Positions 45,598 to 56,295 of a DNA stretch of 64,000 nucleotides are shown piece after piece. The stretch's first letter is position 1, and each line of letters opens with the position of its first letter. This DNA comes from an uncultured Bacteroidota bacterium. GTDB taxonomy: Bacteria; Bacteroidota; Bacteroidia; Flavobacteriales; Flavobacteriaceae. Made by a program: the position numbers and the translations under genes. The notes under the pieces were generated by a model. It saw only the letters and a program-made list of their open reading frames with translations, ran no database searches and was not told the origin of the DNA. Location: NCBI GenBank assembly GCA_902622575.1, contig CACNQJ010000001.1, positions 74,896-138,895 on the forward strand, read 5' to 3'.

Positions 45598-48063
45598 TTA
45601 CATTTTATTTGATAAGTAAATTGCATTCATGAGAAGCCTATTAGTCCCATACCAAAATGCTCTAAAATTAGTATTATCAGTGAACAAGAATATTTTTCCA
45701 GATGAATACCTTTTTACTTTAAAAGGAACACTATTTTTTAATAATTCTAAATTTTCATTTGAAATATATCCACTTAGTAGTGGTTTATTTGAATATTCAA
45801 TGGGATTATTATAACTGTTTTTATCAGGTTTCATGAAAATTGTATTATTTCTAAATGTCGACAGATTTTTTCCTTTAATTCCAAAATTTATTGGATGACT
45901 TTTGTCAATTATTGTTTCGAAAATGGCACCTCCTACGACTTGTGAACCAGAGAATTTTCCCCGATCTTCAAATGATATATTTTTAGCATACCTTTCATTT
46001 TTAAGAAAATCCACACTAATTATTTTGTTTTTTTCCAACCAGTTGATAGAACTTCTGTATGCAATTAAATTTCCACCATTACTCAAATAGTCTTGAATTT
46101 TTTTATTGCTTAAATTACTTCCTGAATAGCTTGGTAAAATGATATGAGAGTATTCATTTAAATTTATTCTAGTTATATTTCTAAGATCAATTTTGGTTAT
46201 AGGAATCTTATATCTTGTATCGAAAAGATGCCATATTTCGCCAGCATCATAAGCTCTTACACCAGACCCAACAATCAAACCTACTTTAGGTTTTTTTATT
46301 GTAGTAAAAGAGCCTGAACCAAAACCTACATTATCTTCATATCCACCATTTAGACCATGAACGTCAATTCCAGTTTTATTAGATATGGCACTTAAGGTCT
46401 CGAAAATTTTATCTGAACTTTGAGATTGACCGACAACCGGGATAAGAAGAGTTCCATAATCAAAATGATCATCATTTATTTTAAACTGTTTACTACTTGA
46501 TTTAATTCTAATTCCATTTTCTTGAATATAATTAATCAATGTAGGTATATGATAATCATGGGGTTTTATTAGATAACCATAATTTGAATAATTACTTACT
46601 TTTCCTACAGGCTTGTTGATAGAATTATTTGTTTTCAATTCTTCTTTAATAAATTCATAATTTAAATTAAATGCATAAGGAAATGTCCAAGCCGAAACAT
46701 CATAAAATAGGCTATCCTCAAATTTTGTATTTGTGTCAAAAATTGCTTTTATTAATCTTGATTTTTTTTGTTTTAAGGGAACATAATATTTAAATTTTTT
46801 TTGTTTGGTTTCAAAAACATCTATTTTATGAGTTTTTAAAATTTTAGCTAGTTGATAACTGCTAGTTTTATCATGTTCATTTCCAAACCCAATTCCATTA
46901 AATTTAGATTTATTGTTTTGATTGAAATTATTAACGTAAAAATTATTCATGTAAGCAAGAAGCTCTTCTCTTAGTGAACTTGCTGCTTTTAATGTGGACA
47001 AGGTAGTAGTTAATTGATTCTTAATTGTAAAAGGAAATGTTAGGACACCATTTTGACTTTGTTGAAGATGTCCCCTAGAACTAGCTTGCTCAAATAGAAT
47101 ACCAATACTCCCATTTACATCTGGATAGGTGGAGCCTTTCCCAAAATAGAAGTCATCATAGTTTTCTTTACTGTAATATAAACTACCAATTTTATCCAAA
47201 AATTCTGAGTGATATTTTGCAATTTTTTCAGTTAAATCTTGATTTAAATTGGGAATTAATGGATTTACTCTGGATGGAACACCAGGTTGAAAAAAGAAAG
47301 TTGAGTTTGTACCCATTTCGTGGTGATCTGTTACAATATTTGGTAACCAATCAGTATATGTTTTTATTCTGGCTTTTGACTCGGGAAGTTGAACGGGAAG
47401 CCAGTCACGATTTAGATCAAACCAGTAGTGATTTGTTCTACCTCCGGGCCATATTTCACTAAATTCTCTATCATTATTGTCGGGGTTTGGAACTAAATTC
47501 TTATTGGAATTTGCCCAATATGCAAATCTTTGTAGTCCATCAGGATTTAAACATGGATCAAACAAAATGACAGTGTTATTTAATATTTCGATTGTTTCAG
47601 GGTTATTTGAGGCTGCTAAAAAATAAACCCCTAATAATGCTGCATTAGATGCACTAGCCTCATTTCCATGAACAGAGTATCCTTGATAAACAATTGCAGG
47701 CATATTTTTAAATTCACTTTTCTTTAATCCATTACTAATCGCCAAATGGTTTTTTTGAATGGATTTTAAGTTTTTAATATTTTCCTCAGATGAAATTTTT
47801 AAAATTAATAATGGTCTGTCCTCATAAGTTTTGCCCGTTTCTTCGATAATAATTCTATTTGATGAATTAGCCAGAGCATACATGTATTGAACCAACTTAT
47901 CGTGTGTAACATGCCACTCTCCAACTTCATGACCTATAATTTCACTTGGTTTTGGAATTGTTTGATTAAATTTTTCAGAGTTTTCAAAATAATAACTTAA
48001 ATGAGTCTGAGAATTCAGATTTATTGAAAGAGTAAGGATAAAAATTAAAATTAAATTTCTCAT
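45598..48063 (-). CDS. Secreted M14 family zinc carboxypeptidase
   Basis: 821 residues with signal peptide (MRNLILIFILTLSINLNSQ). Residues 45-370 form an M14 metallopeptidase domain: zinc ligands in HGNEAS (HxxE), Asn/Arg substrate residues in WFDLNRDW, the third ligand in DHHEMG and the catalytic Glu in GILFEQASSRG. The C-terminal half includes a glutamine-amidotransferase-like domain (around 590-700, with VGLIVGSGVRAYDAGE) that is common in these large Bacteroidota carboxypeptidases. Overlaps the PHP gene by four bases. Likely degrades peptides outside the cytoplasm. Confidence 0.92.
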   Translation of the reverse strand: MRNLILIFILTLSINLNSQTHLSYYFENSEKFNQTIPKPSEIIGHEVGEWHVTHDKLVQYMYALANSSNRIIIEETGKTYEDRPLLILKISSEENIKNLKSIQKNHLAISNGLKKSEFKNMPAIVYQGYSVHGNEASASNAALLGVYFLAASNNPETIEILNNTVILFDPCLNPDGLQRFAYWANSNKNLVPNPDNNDREFSEIWPGGRTNHYWFDLNRDWLPVQLPESKARIKTYTDWLPNIVTDHHEMGTNSTFFFQPGVPSRVNPLIPNLNQDLTEKIAKYHSEFLDKIGSLYYSKENYDDFYFGKGSTYPDVNGSIGILFEQASSRGHLQQSQNGVLTFPFTIKNQLTTTLSTLKAASSLREELLAYMNNFYVNNFNQNNKSKFNGIGFGNEHDKTSSYQLAKILKTHKIDVFETKQKKFKYYVPLKQKKSRLIKAIFDTNTKFEDSLFYDVSAWTFPYAFNLNYEFIKEELKTNNSINKPVGKVSNYSNYGYLIKPHDYHIPTLINYIQENGIRIKSSSKQFKINDDHFDYGTLLIPVVGQSQSSDKIFETLSAISNKTGIDVHGLNGGYEDNVGFGSGSFTTIKKPKVGLIVGSGVRAYDAGEIWHLFDTRYKIPITKIDLRNITRINLNEYSHIILPSYSGSNLSNKKIQDYLSNGGNLIAYRSSINWLEKNKIISVDFLKNERYAKNISFEDRGKFSGSQVVGGAIFETIIDKSHPINFGIKGKNLSTFRNNTIFMKPDKNSYNNPIEYSNKPLLSGYISNENLELLKNSVPFKVKRYSSGKIFLFTDNTNFRAFWYGTNRLLMNAIYLSNKM

Positions 48064-49184
48064 TCTATTGATATGGTTTTAATTGTTTTTAGATTTGTTT
48101 TAGGTGCAATCACATAATTTAAAATTTCAAATTCAAGATTGACTTTGTTTTCCACTTTTTTGGTCTTTACATAAATTGTTTTACTAGATTTTGGTTGAAT
48201 TTCTATGAATTTATAGTCGTTATGAAATGTGTAGTCGCCAATGTAGTTGAGGCTGATTGGCGCAACAGATTTATTTATCAGTTCTACCTGTAGTATTTCA
48301 ACCTTTCTGTCACGATATCCATATCCTTTGGAGACTACCTTTAGGTTGTTGTCTATAACTTGCTTCAGGTTTTTATGTTTACCAATTACTAAATCCCTAT
48401 ACCAAATGAAAGTATCACCATTAAATAACGCATCTCTTATAGATTTAATTGTCTTATTTTCAGACATAATGAATGTAATTGGTCTATGATAGCTTTCCTT
48501 TTCAATATTAAAATCCCAATCTATTAGTATGTGGACATCGCTGGTTCCAATCATTGTTAATTTATTGTCCAATGCTATTTGCATTGCTTCCTCAGAAAAT
48601 GTATCAAAATTTACAACTTCTATTCCGTGTAACAATTTTTTATTAATTACTTCTCTGTGAATTGGGTCAAGTTTAGCTATACCGTCACTTCTATTAGCTT
48701 CCCACATTGGGTGGTTCCAAAATACGAATGCTTCTTGTTCATTAGCTTCATTTATTGCTTTTCTAAAATCTAAAGGTTCTTTATTGTTATCAAAAAATTT
48801 GTTTGCATCTTTTATGAAAATCGCATTGAAGTGTCCCGGTGGCATAGGCTTAGTAATTTCTGTTCCATGGACTACAGCTAAGGGTCTATTTTGTACATAT
48901 CCACCAGCAATTTGAAAAGATCTATTCCTGTTATTGTGTGGAATATCAGATAAATGAGACTGATATTCTAGATGTTCTGTTAGAGATATTAAATCAATGC
49001 TATCTCTTATTGCTTCGTCTACTCTGATTGTAGGCCACACAGCACCATCTGAAAATACACTATGAATATGTAGATCAGATGATATGTAATAAATATTTTC
49101 TGGACTTTCGAAAAATGTCTTTTTATTTTGTGTAAAAATGGTATTTACACATAAAATAGTAATTAATAATATTAAGTTTTTCAT
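48060..49184 (-). CDS. Secreted PHP-domain phosphodiesterase (Sb-PDE-like)
   Basis: 374 residues with a signal peptide (LILLITILCVNTIFTQ). PHP metal-binding motifs: SDLHIHSVFSDGAVWPTIRVDEA (first His pair), SLTEHLEY, VVHGTEI, FWNHPMW and GTSDVHILIDWDF. The VWPTIRV and NNRNRSFQIAG text is typical of the Sb-PDE family of secreted phosphodiesterases. Residues 290-374 form a beta-rich tail. Probably hydrolyses phosphodiesters or related esters in the periplasm. Sits between the DUF4091 and M14 genes, four bases from the first. Confidence 0.85.
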   Translation of the reverse strand: MKNLILLITILCVNTIFTQNKKTFFESPENIYYISSDLHIHSVFSDGAVWPTIRVDEAIRDSIDLISLTEHLEYQSHLSDIPHNNRNRSFQIAGGYVQNRPLAVVHGTEITKPMPPGHFNAIFIKDANKFFDNNKEPLDFRKAINEANEQEAFVFWNHPMWEANRSDGIAKLDPIHREVINKKLLHGIEVVNFDTFSEEAMQIALDNKLTMIGTSDVHILIDWDFNIEKESYHRPITFIMSENKTIKSIRDALFNGDTFIWYRDLVIGKHKNLKQVIDNNLKVVSKGYGYRDRKVEILQVELINKSVAPISLNYIGDYTFHNDYKFIEIQPKSSKTIYVKTKKVENKVNLEFEILNYVIAPKTNLKTIKTISIE

Positions 49185-49187
49185 TTT

Positions 49188-50828
49188 TTACGTTTTTAAA
49201 TTTTTTAAAACTCTTTTTTTAATCTTTTCATATTTTTTGATATTCAGAGTATAAGATGTGTAGTTTTGAAAAATTTTTTTAACTAACAGCATGTGTTTTT
49301 TTGGTTTAATTTTTTTTAAAGACTCAAGAATTTCATAGTCTTCGCATCCAATCTTATGTGATTCAAATCTCAGTGACGATAATGGCTCGGTATCACCTGG
49401 ATAAATGACATGTGTATCTCCAGCTGGTAGAAAATTGTCGGGACCGGCAGCTGGTGAGGGGTGTTTTACAACACTATTTTCGTATGGATTTGCTTTATAT
49501 TGATTTAATCCCCAGTGCAAATAACCCATAGTATTATATTTTGAACCACCCCAACCAAAATAAACCTGTCTAATTTTTTCCATATCCAACGTCCTGTTTA
49601 ACCACTTTCCACCCGGAACTAGGCAAGTATAAACTAAAATTTTTTCTCCTAGTTTTTCTCTCGACCTAAAAAAGTCTTCATTTTCTTGAAAATCATTAAT
49701 TATTGGACACCAAATGTCTATTGAATTCCCCAAACTTTCCCGTGTGTTTGTAGCCTCCATTATTTGAATATTTGGGTGAATATTTTTAATTTGATTAGCA
49801 ACATCTTTATAACATTGAGCATTCACGGAAGTTGGCTCATCAGCAATATGTTGAAGCCATTTATCAGATAAGTTATATTTTTCAGTGAACTGTTTAATTT
49901 TTCTAGTAACATCTTCAATTTCCTTTTTACCCTCATCAGAATAATATCCCACATTTCTAAGATTTGTTATTAATTCAGGATTTCCCCAATCATCATTTTT
50001 ACCCCTTCCAAGAAGGTGTGGAGATTCAAAGTATTTGAAGCCGTATTTTAAGAAAACGTTAATGAACGACATCATTCTTTCTTCATTTAAAAATATTTCA
50101 TCATTTTCAATATAAATTAGTTCACGAGGAATTTTTACACAATTCTGTCTTCCATAGGCCATTAATTTTGCATATTTATCAAGCATTTTATACCACTTTT
50201 CTGACCACCTCTCTAGTTGATGATATTCCTCCATCTTTGATAAATTAAACCAGTTGGTGTAAAAGAAATTACTTTTTTCTAGATCTGGTACAATAATATT
50301 ATGAATATTTATTTTTAATCTCAAGCTATATTTTTTATTATTTACATAAACAGTAAAATCAATTCGATGTTTATCTAAATCAATTTTTTTATCAATTGGA
50401 ATTTTTACATTAATTAAAGAAAAATTTGATTTACTAATTAGCATGTTGGAGCTAAGTGGTTTAATTATTTCGAAAATTCTAAATGGTGCCCTTCTTATCA
50501 CGTGTGGATTAACGTAACCTTTAAACCTTTCTGTTCTACTATCCAGTCCTGTGTTCTGTTCAACTGGTACATCTAAGACTTCACTAAATATTATTTTATT
50601 AAAAGAATCACTTTCGTAATCTAGTTTTATTACTGAGTTAAGCTCAGATTTAACCACTATGTTGATATTGTATGTTGTATTTTTAGGAGAATCTATTGAA
50701 TAATTTTTAAAGAATTTTAAAGTATTCTTGTCAGGATAAACTGCATCAAGGATGTTTGAAAAACCTGCATCTTGGGAAATTAATAGCGATGAAAAAAAAA
50801 ATAGTAATATGTTATAAATATTTTTCAT
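49188..50828 (-). CDS. DUF4091 / glycoside hydrolase-like secreted protein
   Basis: 546 residues with signal peptide (NILLFFFSSLLISQ). The N-terminal 170 residues are beta-rich; residues 180-470 look like a TIM-barrel hydrolase (FEKFGFKYFESPHLLGRG-type segment, WLQHIADEPTSVNAQCY with acidic residues, IMEATNTRESLG, WGLNQYKANPYE), and GDTHVIYPGDTEPLSSLRFE followed by IGCEDYEILESL is the DUF4091 end domain. Domain members are carbohydrate-active in several Bacteroidota. The neighbours suggest scavenging of polymers or organophosphates. Exact substrate unknown. Confidence 0.8.
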   Translation of the reverse strand: MKNIYNILLFFFSSLLISQDAGFSNILDAVYPDKNTLKFFKNYSIDSPKNTTYNINIVVKSELNSVIKLDYESDSFNKIIFSEVLDVPVEQNTGLDSRTERFKGYVNPHVIRRAPFRIFEIIKPLSSNMLISKSNFSLINVKIPIDKKIDLDKHRIDFTVYVNNKKYSLRLKINIHNIIVPDLEKSNFFYTNWFNLSKMEEYHQLERWSEKWYKMLDKYAKLMAYGRQNCVKIPRELIYIENDEIFLNEERMMSFINVFLKYGFKYFESPHLLGRGKNDDWGNPELITNLRNVGYYSDEGKKEIEDVTRKIKQFTEKYNLSDKWLQHIADEPTSVNAQCYKDVANQIKNIHPNIQIMEATNTRESLGNSIDIWCPIINDFQENEDFFRSREKLGEKILVYTCLVPGGKWLNRTLDMEKIRQVYFGWGGSKYNTMGYLHWGLNQYKANPYENSVVKHPSPAAGPDNFLPAGDTHVIYPGDTEPLSSLRFESHKIGCEDYEILESLKKIKPKKHMLLVKKIFQNYTSYTLNIKKYEKIKKRVLKNLKT

Positions 50829-50870
50829 TCAAATTTTCATTAATTTAAGAAAAAATTAAAACAGCTAATC

Positions 50871-51476
50871 ATGAAAAAATATTATTTATTACTATTACTC
50901 ATAAGTTTTCAGTTTTCTTGTAACTCAACTCAGAATTTAGAAACAATAACATTATTTAATGGAGAAAACTTAGATGGTTGGATAATTTATGGTACAGAAA
51001 AATGGTTTGTTGAGGATAAAGAACTTGTTTGCGAGAGTGGTCCCGACAAACAATATGGATATCTTGGAACTGAAAAAAACTTTGATAATTTCATCCTAAC
51101 CTTACAATTTAAACAAGAGAATAATGGTAATAGTGGTGTATTTTTCAGGTCAACAGTTGATGGAACTAGAGTTAAAGGTTGGCAAGTTGAGGTAGCTCCA
51201 CCTGGATTTCACTCGGGTGGTATTTACGAATCTTATGGCAGAGGATGGTTAATTAAACCAGATCCATCAAAAGATTCAATTGTAAAAATGGGAGAATGGA
51301 ATAGTATGAAAATTAAAGTAGTAGCAGATGAGGTAACTACTTGGATCAATGATACTGAGATGATCAAAATCAAGGATTCAATAATTGGTCAAGGTATTGG
51401 AGGAGTTGCTCTTCAAATTCATGACGGAGGAGGAATTAAGGTGCGCTGGAAAGATTTAAAAATTAAAAAACTTTAA
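50871..51476 (+). CDS. DUF1080 lipoprotein (3-keto-disaccharide hydrolase-like)
   Basis: 201 residues. Signal peptide with lipobox (SFQFSC) predicts a lipid-anchored protein. The rest is a concanavalin-like beta-sandwich: ITLFNGENLDGW at the start, FILTLQFKQENNGNSGVFFRS, GWQVEVAPP, GGIYESYGRGWL, MGEWNSMKIKV and GGVALQIHDGG-KVRWKDLKIKKL. Some DUF1080 members hydrolyse 3-keto-glycosides, others are untested. It is divergent from the DUF4091 gene across 42 bases and converges with anmK, overlapping by four bases. Confidence 0.85.
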   Translation: MKKYYLLLLLISFQFSCNSTQNLETITLFNGENLDGWIIYGTEKWFVEDKELVCESGPDKQYGYLGTEKNFDNFILTLQFKQENNGNSGVFFRSTVDGTRVKGWQVEVAPPGFHSGGIYESYGRGWLIKPDPSKDSIVKMGEWNSMKIKVVADEVTTWINDTEMIKIKDSIIGQGIGGVALQIHDGGGIKVRWKDLKIKKL

Positions 51477-52522
51477 CCATATATATCACCACTTGAGTGA
51501 TCTTTTGATGCACCAGTTACAGATTTCAAGCAATTAATTTTATTATTTATTCTTAAGTAACCTAACAGTCCAAATATTAAAGATTCTTTATAATTCAAAA
51601 TTTGACTATCAGGGATGACCAAATTTGTATTATGATTTCTTAGACTTTGGATTAATGTTTTATTAAAACTCCCCCCACCACTAATTAAAACTTTTTCATC
51701 ATCCATAATATTATTTGATATTTGAAATGCCACATGTCTAACGTATGTAGCTAATACATCACTTTCACATAGCTTGTAACTATCAATCATGGGTAAAACT
51801 TTTTCTAGTACAAATTCAAGGCCCAACGACTTTGGATATTTTTCAGAGTAGTAGCTCAACTGATTTAGTTCATTTAATAAATTTTCATCGACAGTTCCTT
51901 CAGATGATAGATTTCCATCATGATCATATTCATAACCGATTTTTTTTGAGTAAAAGTTTAAAACAGTATTTAATGGGCAAATGTCATATGCAAATATTTC
52001 ATCACTGTTTTTAATAGAAATATTTACAAAACCACCAAGATTCAAACAGTATTTAAATTTTTTAAATAAAAGTTTATCACCAATTGGTACCAAAGGAGCG
52101 CCTTGTCCACCAAGTTTAACATCTTGTTCTCTAAAATTGTTAACAGTTCGGATACCGGTTATTTTATAAATAATACTTCCATTACCTATCTGTAAAGTTT
52201 TTCCAATATTTGGTTCGTGAAAAACAGTGTGGCCATGAGATGATATCAAGTCAGGCACAGGTAATTTATTTTCACTTATGAATTTATTTACACTATGAGC
52301 TATAAATTCACCAAATTTTAAATCTAAATCTTTAATTTTTTCATTTTCGCTGTAAATCACATTGATTAGCTCATTTTTTAAATATTTAGGGTAATCAATT
52401 GTTTTACAATTTATGATTTCATAATCCTCTATTTTGTTTTTAGAAAAAGATATATAACAGAGATCTAGGCCATCAACAGATGTACCACTCATTAATCCAA
52501 TAATATTGATTGAATCTGCCAT
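51473..52522 (-). CDS. anmK: Anhydro-N-acetylmuramic acid kinase
   Basis: 349 residues. Converts 1,6-anhydroMurNAc to MurNAc-6-phosphate in cell wall recycling. ATP-binding IGLMSGTSVDGLDL near the start, SSHGHTVFHEP, NNFREQDVKLGGQGAPLVP, NLGGFVNIS, DICPLNTVLN and the C-terminal LISGGGSFNKTLIQSL. All expected sugar kinase/Hsp70-fold motifs are present. The promoter box at 52549-52556 overlaps the rpe stop. Its neighbour DUF1080 gene is convergent and probably unrelated. Confidence 0.95.
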   Translation of the reverse strand: MADSINIIGLMSGTSVDGLDLCYISFSKNKIEDYEIINCKTIDYPKYLKNELINVIYSENEKIKDLDLKFGEFIAHSVNKFISENKLPVPDLISSHGHTVFHEPNIGKTLQIGNGSIIYKITGIRTVNNFREQDVKLGGQGAPLVPIGDKLLFKKFKYCLNLGGFVNISIKNSDEIFAYDICPLNTVLNFYSKKIGYEYDHDGNLSSEGTVDENLLNELNQLSYYSEKYPKSLGLEFVLEKVLPMIDSYKLCESDVLATYVRHVAFQISNNIMDDEKVLISGGGSFNKTLIQSLRNHNTNLVIPDSQILNYKESLIFGLLGYLRINNKINCLKSVTGASKDHSSGDIYG

Positions 52523-52548
52523 TCAGTTAAATTAATGAAATACAAGGA

Positions 52549-52556
52549 CAAAGTTA
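52549..52556 (-). promoter_or_regulatory. Putative -7 box (TAACTTTG) for anmK
   Basis: Minus-strand TAACTTTG matches TAnnTTTG 26 bases upstream of the anmK start, overlapping the rpe stop codon. Confidence 0.4.
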
Positions 52557-53207
52557 ATTTATTGCTGAATGTAATTTTTTAATTGTTAGCTCTGGGTTGT
52601 CTGATTTGAAAACAAAGCTTCCTGCAACCAAAATATCAGCACCTAATGAAATTAATTCATGAGCATTGTTTAAGCTTACTCCTCCATCGATTTGAATTAA
52701 GGTTTCGGATTTATTTTCTTCAATCATTTGCTTCAACTTTTTTAACCTTAAAAATGTTTCTGGAATAAATTCCTGACCGGAAAACCCAGGAAAAACACTC
52801 ATCAAACATACTAGATCGATTTCTTTGATTGTATGATGAAGAACTGAAATATCTGTGTCGGGATTAATGGCTACACCTGCTTTAACATTAAGTTTTTTTA
52901 TTTTTTTTATAGTATTTTCTAAGTTATCACATGCCTCATGGTGTATGGTAATTGTATTAGCTCCAAGACTAGCAAATTTTTCAATGTAATTTTCTGGATT
53001 AATAATCATTAAATGCATGTCCAAATGCTTTTTGCCAAAAGAATTGAATACCTCTAGAATGGGTGTACCAAAAGTAATATTTGGAACAAATACACCGTCC
53101 ATAATATCTAGGTGGAACCAGCCTGCTTGGCTAGAATTAACCATTTCTATCTCATCTTTTAACTTTCCAAAGTCACAAGATAGCATAGAAGGAGCAACTA
53201 TTTTCAT
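52554..53207 (-). CDS. rpe: Ribulose-phosphate 3-epimerase
   Basis: 217 residues. Interconverts ribulose-5-phosphate and xylulose-5-phosphate in the pentose phosphate pathway. TIM barrel with APSMLSCDF at the start, HLDIMDGVFVPNITFG (metal His and catalytic Asp), DMHLMIINPENYIE, the second His in TITIHHEA, VFPGFSGQEFIPE and QIDGGVSLNNA with AGSFVF. Full length. Three bases downstream of rpoD on the minus strand, so co-transcribed. Confidence 0.96.
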   Translation of the reverse strand: MKIVAPSMLSCDFGKLKDEIEMVNSSQAGWFHLDIMDGVFVPNITFGTPILEVFNSFGKKHLDMHLMIINPENYIEKFASLGANTITIHHEACDNLENTIKKIKKLNVKAGVAINPDTDISVLHHTIKEIDLVCLMSVFPGFSGQEFIPETFLRLKKLKQMIEENKSETLIQIDGGVSLNNAHELISLGADILVAGSFVFKSDNPELTIKKLHSAIN

Positions 53208-53210
53208 TGG

Positions 53211-54074
53211 CTATCCTAGGTATGTTTTTAAAATTTTGCTTCTAGAGGTATGTTTAAGCCTTCTTATTGCTTTTTCCTTAATTTGCCTCACTCTTTCTCT
53301 GGTTAGATCAAATGTTTCACCAATTTCTTCAAGTGTCATTGCATGCTTTTCACCTAATCCAAAGTATAATCTAACAACGTCAGCTTCTCTTGGTGTCAAG
53401 GTTTCTAGCGCTCTTTCAATTTCGGTTTTCAATGATTCGTGAAGTAATTTTTTATCAGGATTTGGTGATTCACCGCTCTTTAATACATCGTAAAGGTTTG
53501 AGTCTTCACCTTCAACAAGTGGGGCGTCCATTGAAACATGTCTACCTGAGTTCTTCATTGATTCTTTAACGTCAGAAACAGTCATATCTAATTCTTTTGC
53601 TATTTCTTCTGCAGATGGAACTCTTTCTTTGGCTTGTTCTAAAAAAGCATACATCTTATTTATTTTATTAATAGAACCTATTTTATTGAGAGGAAGTCTT
53701 ACAATTCTAGATTGTTCTGCTAGAGCTTGAAGTATTGATTGTCTTATCCACCAAACTGCGTAAGAAATGAATTTAAAACCTCTTGTTTCATCAAATCTTC
53801 TTGCAGCTTTTATTAAACCTAAATTTCCTTCATTAATTAAGTCAGGAAGTGTTAGCCCTTGATTTTGATATTGTTTAGCAACTGAGACTACAAATCTTAG
53901 ATTCGCTTTTGTTAATTTTTCTAATGCTATCTCGTCGCCAGCTTTAATTCTTTGAGCTAATTCAACTTCTTCTTCTGCTGTAATTAAATCAACTTTTCCA
54001 ATTTCTTGTAAGTATTTATCCAGAGAAGCAGTTTCTCTGTTTGTTACCTGTTTGGTAATTTTTAATTGTCTCAT
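53211..54074 (-). CDS. rpoD: Primary RNA polymerase sigma factor (RpoD/SigA)
   Basis: 287 residues, the length of the Bacteroidota housekeeping sigma, which lacks region 1.1. Region 1.2 at the N-terminus ([27 protein letters not shown]), region 2 ([58 protein letters not shown], split here across 2.1-2.4), region 3 ([22 protein letters not shown]), and region 4 ([49 protein letters not shown]) with its HTH. It presumably recognises the TAnnTTTG promoters found throughout the window. Confidence 0.95.
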   Translation of the reverse strand: MRQLKITKQVTNRETASLDKYLQEIGKVDLITAEEEVELAQRIKAGDEIALEKLTKANLRFVVSVAKQYQNQGLTLPDLINEGNLGLIKAARRFDETRGFKFISYAVWWIRQSILQALAEQSRIVRLPLNKIGSINKINKMYAFLEQAKERVPSAEEIAKELDMTVSDVKESMKNSGRHVSMDAPLVEGEDSNLYDVLKSGESPNPDKKLLHESLKTEIERALETLTPREADVVRLYFGLGEKHAMTLEEIGETFDLTRERVRQIKEKAIRRLKHTSRSKILKTYLG

Positions 54075-54123
54075 CTAGAACCCTTTATTATTTTATACGA
54101 TAAAAAAGGCAAAAGGTTTCAAT

Positions 54124-56244
54124 TTACTTATCTTTTTTAGGGGGTCTTTCCAAAAGCAATCTTCTTGAAACTTTTTGTTTTTTTGTTCTAGGATCAAAAC
54201 CAACGTATTTTACGTCTACGAAATCACCAATTTTAAGGTAATCCTCAACTTTTTCCACTCTTTCCCATGCAATTTCAGAAATATGTAATAAAACTTCTTT
54301 GCCTGGTCTAAATTCTACAACGGCTCCAAAATCTAATATTTTAACAACTTTAACATTATATGTTTCCCCAACAACAGGGCTAAATGTGATGTCTTCAATT
54401 TTTTGGATTACAGAATCAATCATCTTTTGGTCAGTTCCTAAAATTTCTACAATACCTTTTTCATTTTCTTCTTCGATAACTATTGTGGTTCCTGTTTCTT
54501 TCTGCATTTCTTGAATTACTTTACCACCAGGCCCTATAACTGCTCCGATGTAATCACCATCAATTACCAATTTAACCATTTTAGGTGCGTGTGGTTTCAC
54601 ATGGCTTGCAGGTTTATCGATTGTTTTGTTCATTTTACCTAAAATCTCAATTCTACCTTCACAGGCTTGCTTCAATGCTTTTTCAAGAATTTCATATGAT
54701 AATCCTTTAATTTTAATATCCATTTGACATGCTGTAATTCCTTGCTCTGTTCCGGTTACCTTAAAATCCATGTCACCGAGATGATCTTCATCTCCAAGTA
54801 TATCAGATAGAACTGAATACCTTTCACCATCTGAAATTAACCCCATGGCTATTCCGGAAACTGGATTACTAATCTTTACACCAGCATCCATAAGTGCCAT
54901 TGTTCCAGAGCAGACTGTAGCCATTGATGATGATCCATTTGACTCTAGAACTTCTGAAACAACTCTGACAGTGTATGGGCAATCATTAGGGAATACTTTA
55001 CTTAGTGCTCTTTGCGCCAAATTTCCATGCCCAATTTCTCTTCTTGACGTTCCTCTCAATGGTCTTGCTTCACCTGTTGAGAATGGTGGAAAATTATAGT
55101 GTAAGTAAAAATTTTCTTCACCTTGATGGGTTGGAGAGTCAATAATATTAGAATCTCTGGATGTGCCCAAAGTCACGGTCGCCAAGGCTTGAGTCTCACC
55201 TCTAGTGAAAATTGAAGAACCGTGCGTAGAGGGTAAATAATCAACTTCACACCAGATAGGTCGAATGTCAGTTGTATTTCTTCCATCTAATCTAATTCCT
55301 TCGCTTAAAACTAGTTCTCTAACCGCTTCTTTTTCTACTTTTGAAAAATATTTTAAAACTAAACTTTCATTTTCTTCTAATTCATCATCACTAAATAATT
55401 CAAGCAACTGTTCTTTTACATTAGAAAACTTTTCAGATCTTTCTTTTTTAGACAACCCTTCTTTAGCAATGTTGTAACATTTTTCATAACATTCATTATG
55501 TACTTTCTCTAATAAATCTTTATTTTCAGTTGCCTCCTCATATTCTCGTGTTTCCTTTTTTCCAACTGCTTTGACCAGCTCATTCTGTGCATCGATTTGA
55601 ACCTTTATAGCTTCATGGCCAAACTTTATAGCATCGGTCATTTCTTCCTCAGAAATTTCATCAAATTCACCCTCAACCATAGAAACAGATTCATAGCTAG
55701 CTCCAACCATAATATCAATATCCGATTCACTCAGCTGTTCACGACTAGGGTTTATAATAAATTCACCATTTAGCCTTGCAACACGAACCTCAGAAATCGG
55801 ATACTCAAAAGGAATATCAGAAAGCTGAATAACTGCAGAGGCTGCTAGACCTGCCAGTGAATCTGGCATTACAGTATCATCATGAGACATAAGTTGTATC
55901 ATAACTTGAGTTTCATAATGGTAATCTTTTGGAAATAGGGGTCTTAATACTCTATCAACTAGTCGCATAGTTAAGATTTCATCATTTGATGGCCTAGCTT
56001 CTCTTTTAAAAAATCCACCAGGGAATTTTCCCGAAGAAGCAAACTTTTCTCTGTAATCAACAGTCAGGGGTAAAAAATCTACTGGACTTTTTGTTCTTGA
56101 TGAAACTACTGTTGCAAGCAGCATAGCATTACCCATTTGAATCACTGCTGATCCATCTGCTTGTTTTGCTAATTTTCCTGTTTCAATTGAAATAATCCTA
56201 CCATCAGGTAATTTTATTTCCTTATTGTATATTTTTGTGTTCAT
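54124..56244 (-). CDS. pnp: Polyribonucleotide nucleotidyltransferase
   Basis: 706 residues. Phosphorolytic 3'-5' exoribonuclease of the RNA degradosome. Two RNase PH domains (about 1-230 and 300-540; [14 protein letters not shown] and [23 protein letters not shown]), a KH domain with [20 protein letters not shown] near 560-580, and a C-terminal S1 domain ([20 protein letters not shown]). It is next to rpsO, the classic rpsO-pnp pair, with a 51-base intergenic gap lacking any clear promoter. Confidence 0.97.
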   Translation of the reverse strand: MNTKIYNKEIKLPDGRIISIETGKLAKQADGSAVIQMGNAMLLATVVSSRTKSPVDFLPLTVDYREKFASSGKFPGGFFKREARPSNDEILTMRLVDRVLRPLFPKDYHYETQVMIQLMSHDDTVMPDSLAGLAASAVIQLSDIPFEYPISEVRVARLNGEFIINPSREQLSESDIDIMVGASYESVSMVEGEFDEISEEEMTDAIKFGHEAIKVQIDAQNELVKAVGKKETREYEEATENKDLLEKVHNECYEKCYNIAKEGLSKKERSEKFSNVKEQLLELFSDDELEENESLVLKYFSKVEKEAVRELVLSEGIRLDGRNTTDIRPIWCEVDYLPSTHGSSIFTRGETQALATVTLGTSRDSNIIDSPTHQGEENFYLHYNFPPFSTGEARPLRGTSRREIGHGNLAQRALSKVFPNDCPYTVRVVSEVLESNGSSSMATVCSGTMALMDAGVKISNPVSGIAMGLISDGERYSVLSDILGDEDHLGDMDFKVTGTEQGITACQMDIKIKGLSYEILEKALKQACEGRIEILGKMNKTIDKPASHVKPHAPKMVKLVIDGDYIGAVIGPGGKVIQEMQKETGTTIVIEEENEKGIVEILGTDQKMIDSVIQKIEDITFSPVVGETYNVKVVKILDFGAVVEFRPGKEVLLHISEIAWERVEKVEDYLKIGDFVDVKYVGFDPRTKKQKVSRRLLLERPPKKDK

Positions 56245-56295
56245 TTGTTTTCATTAATTAATTTGTTGTGTGGGTAGCAACCAATGAAAACCGAT

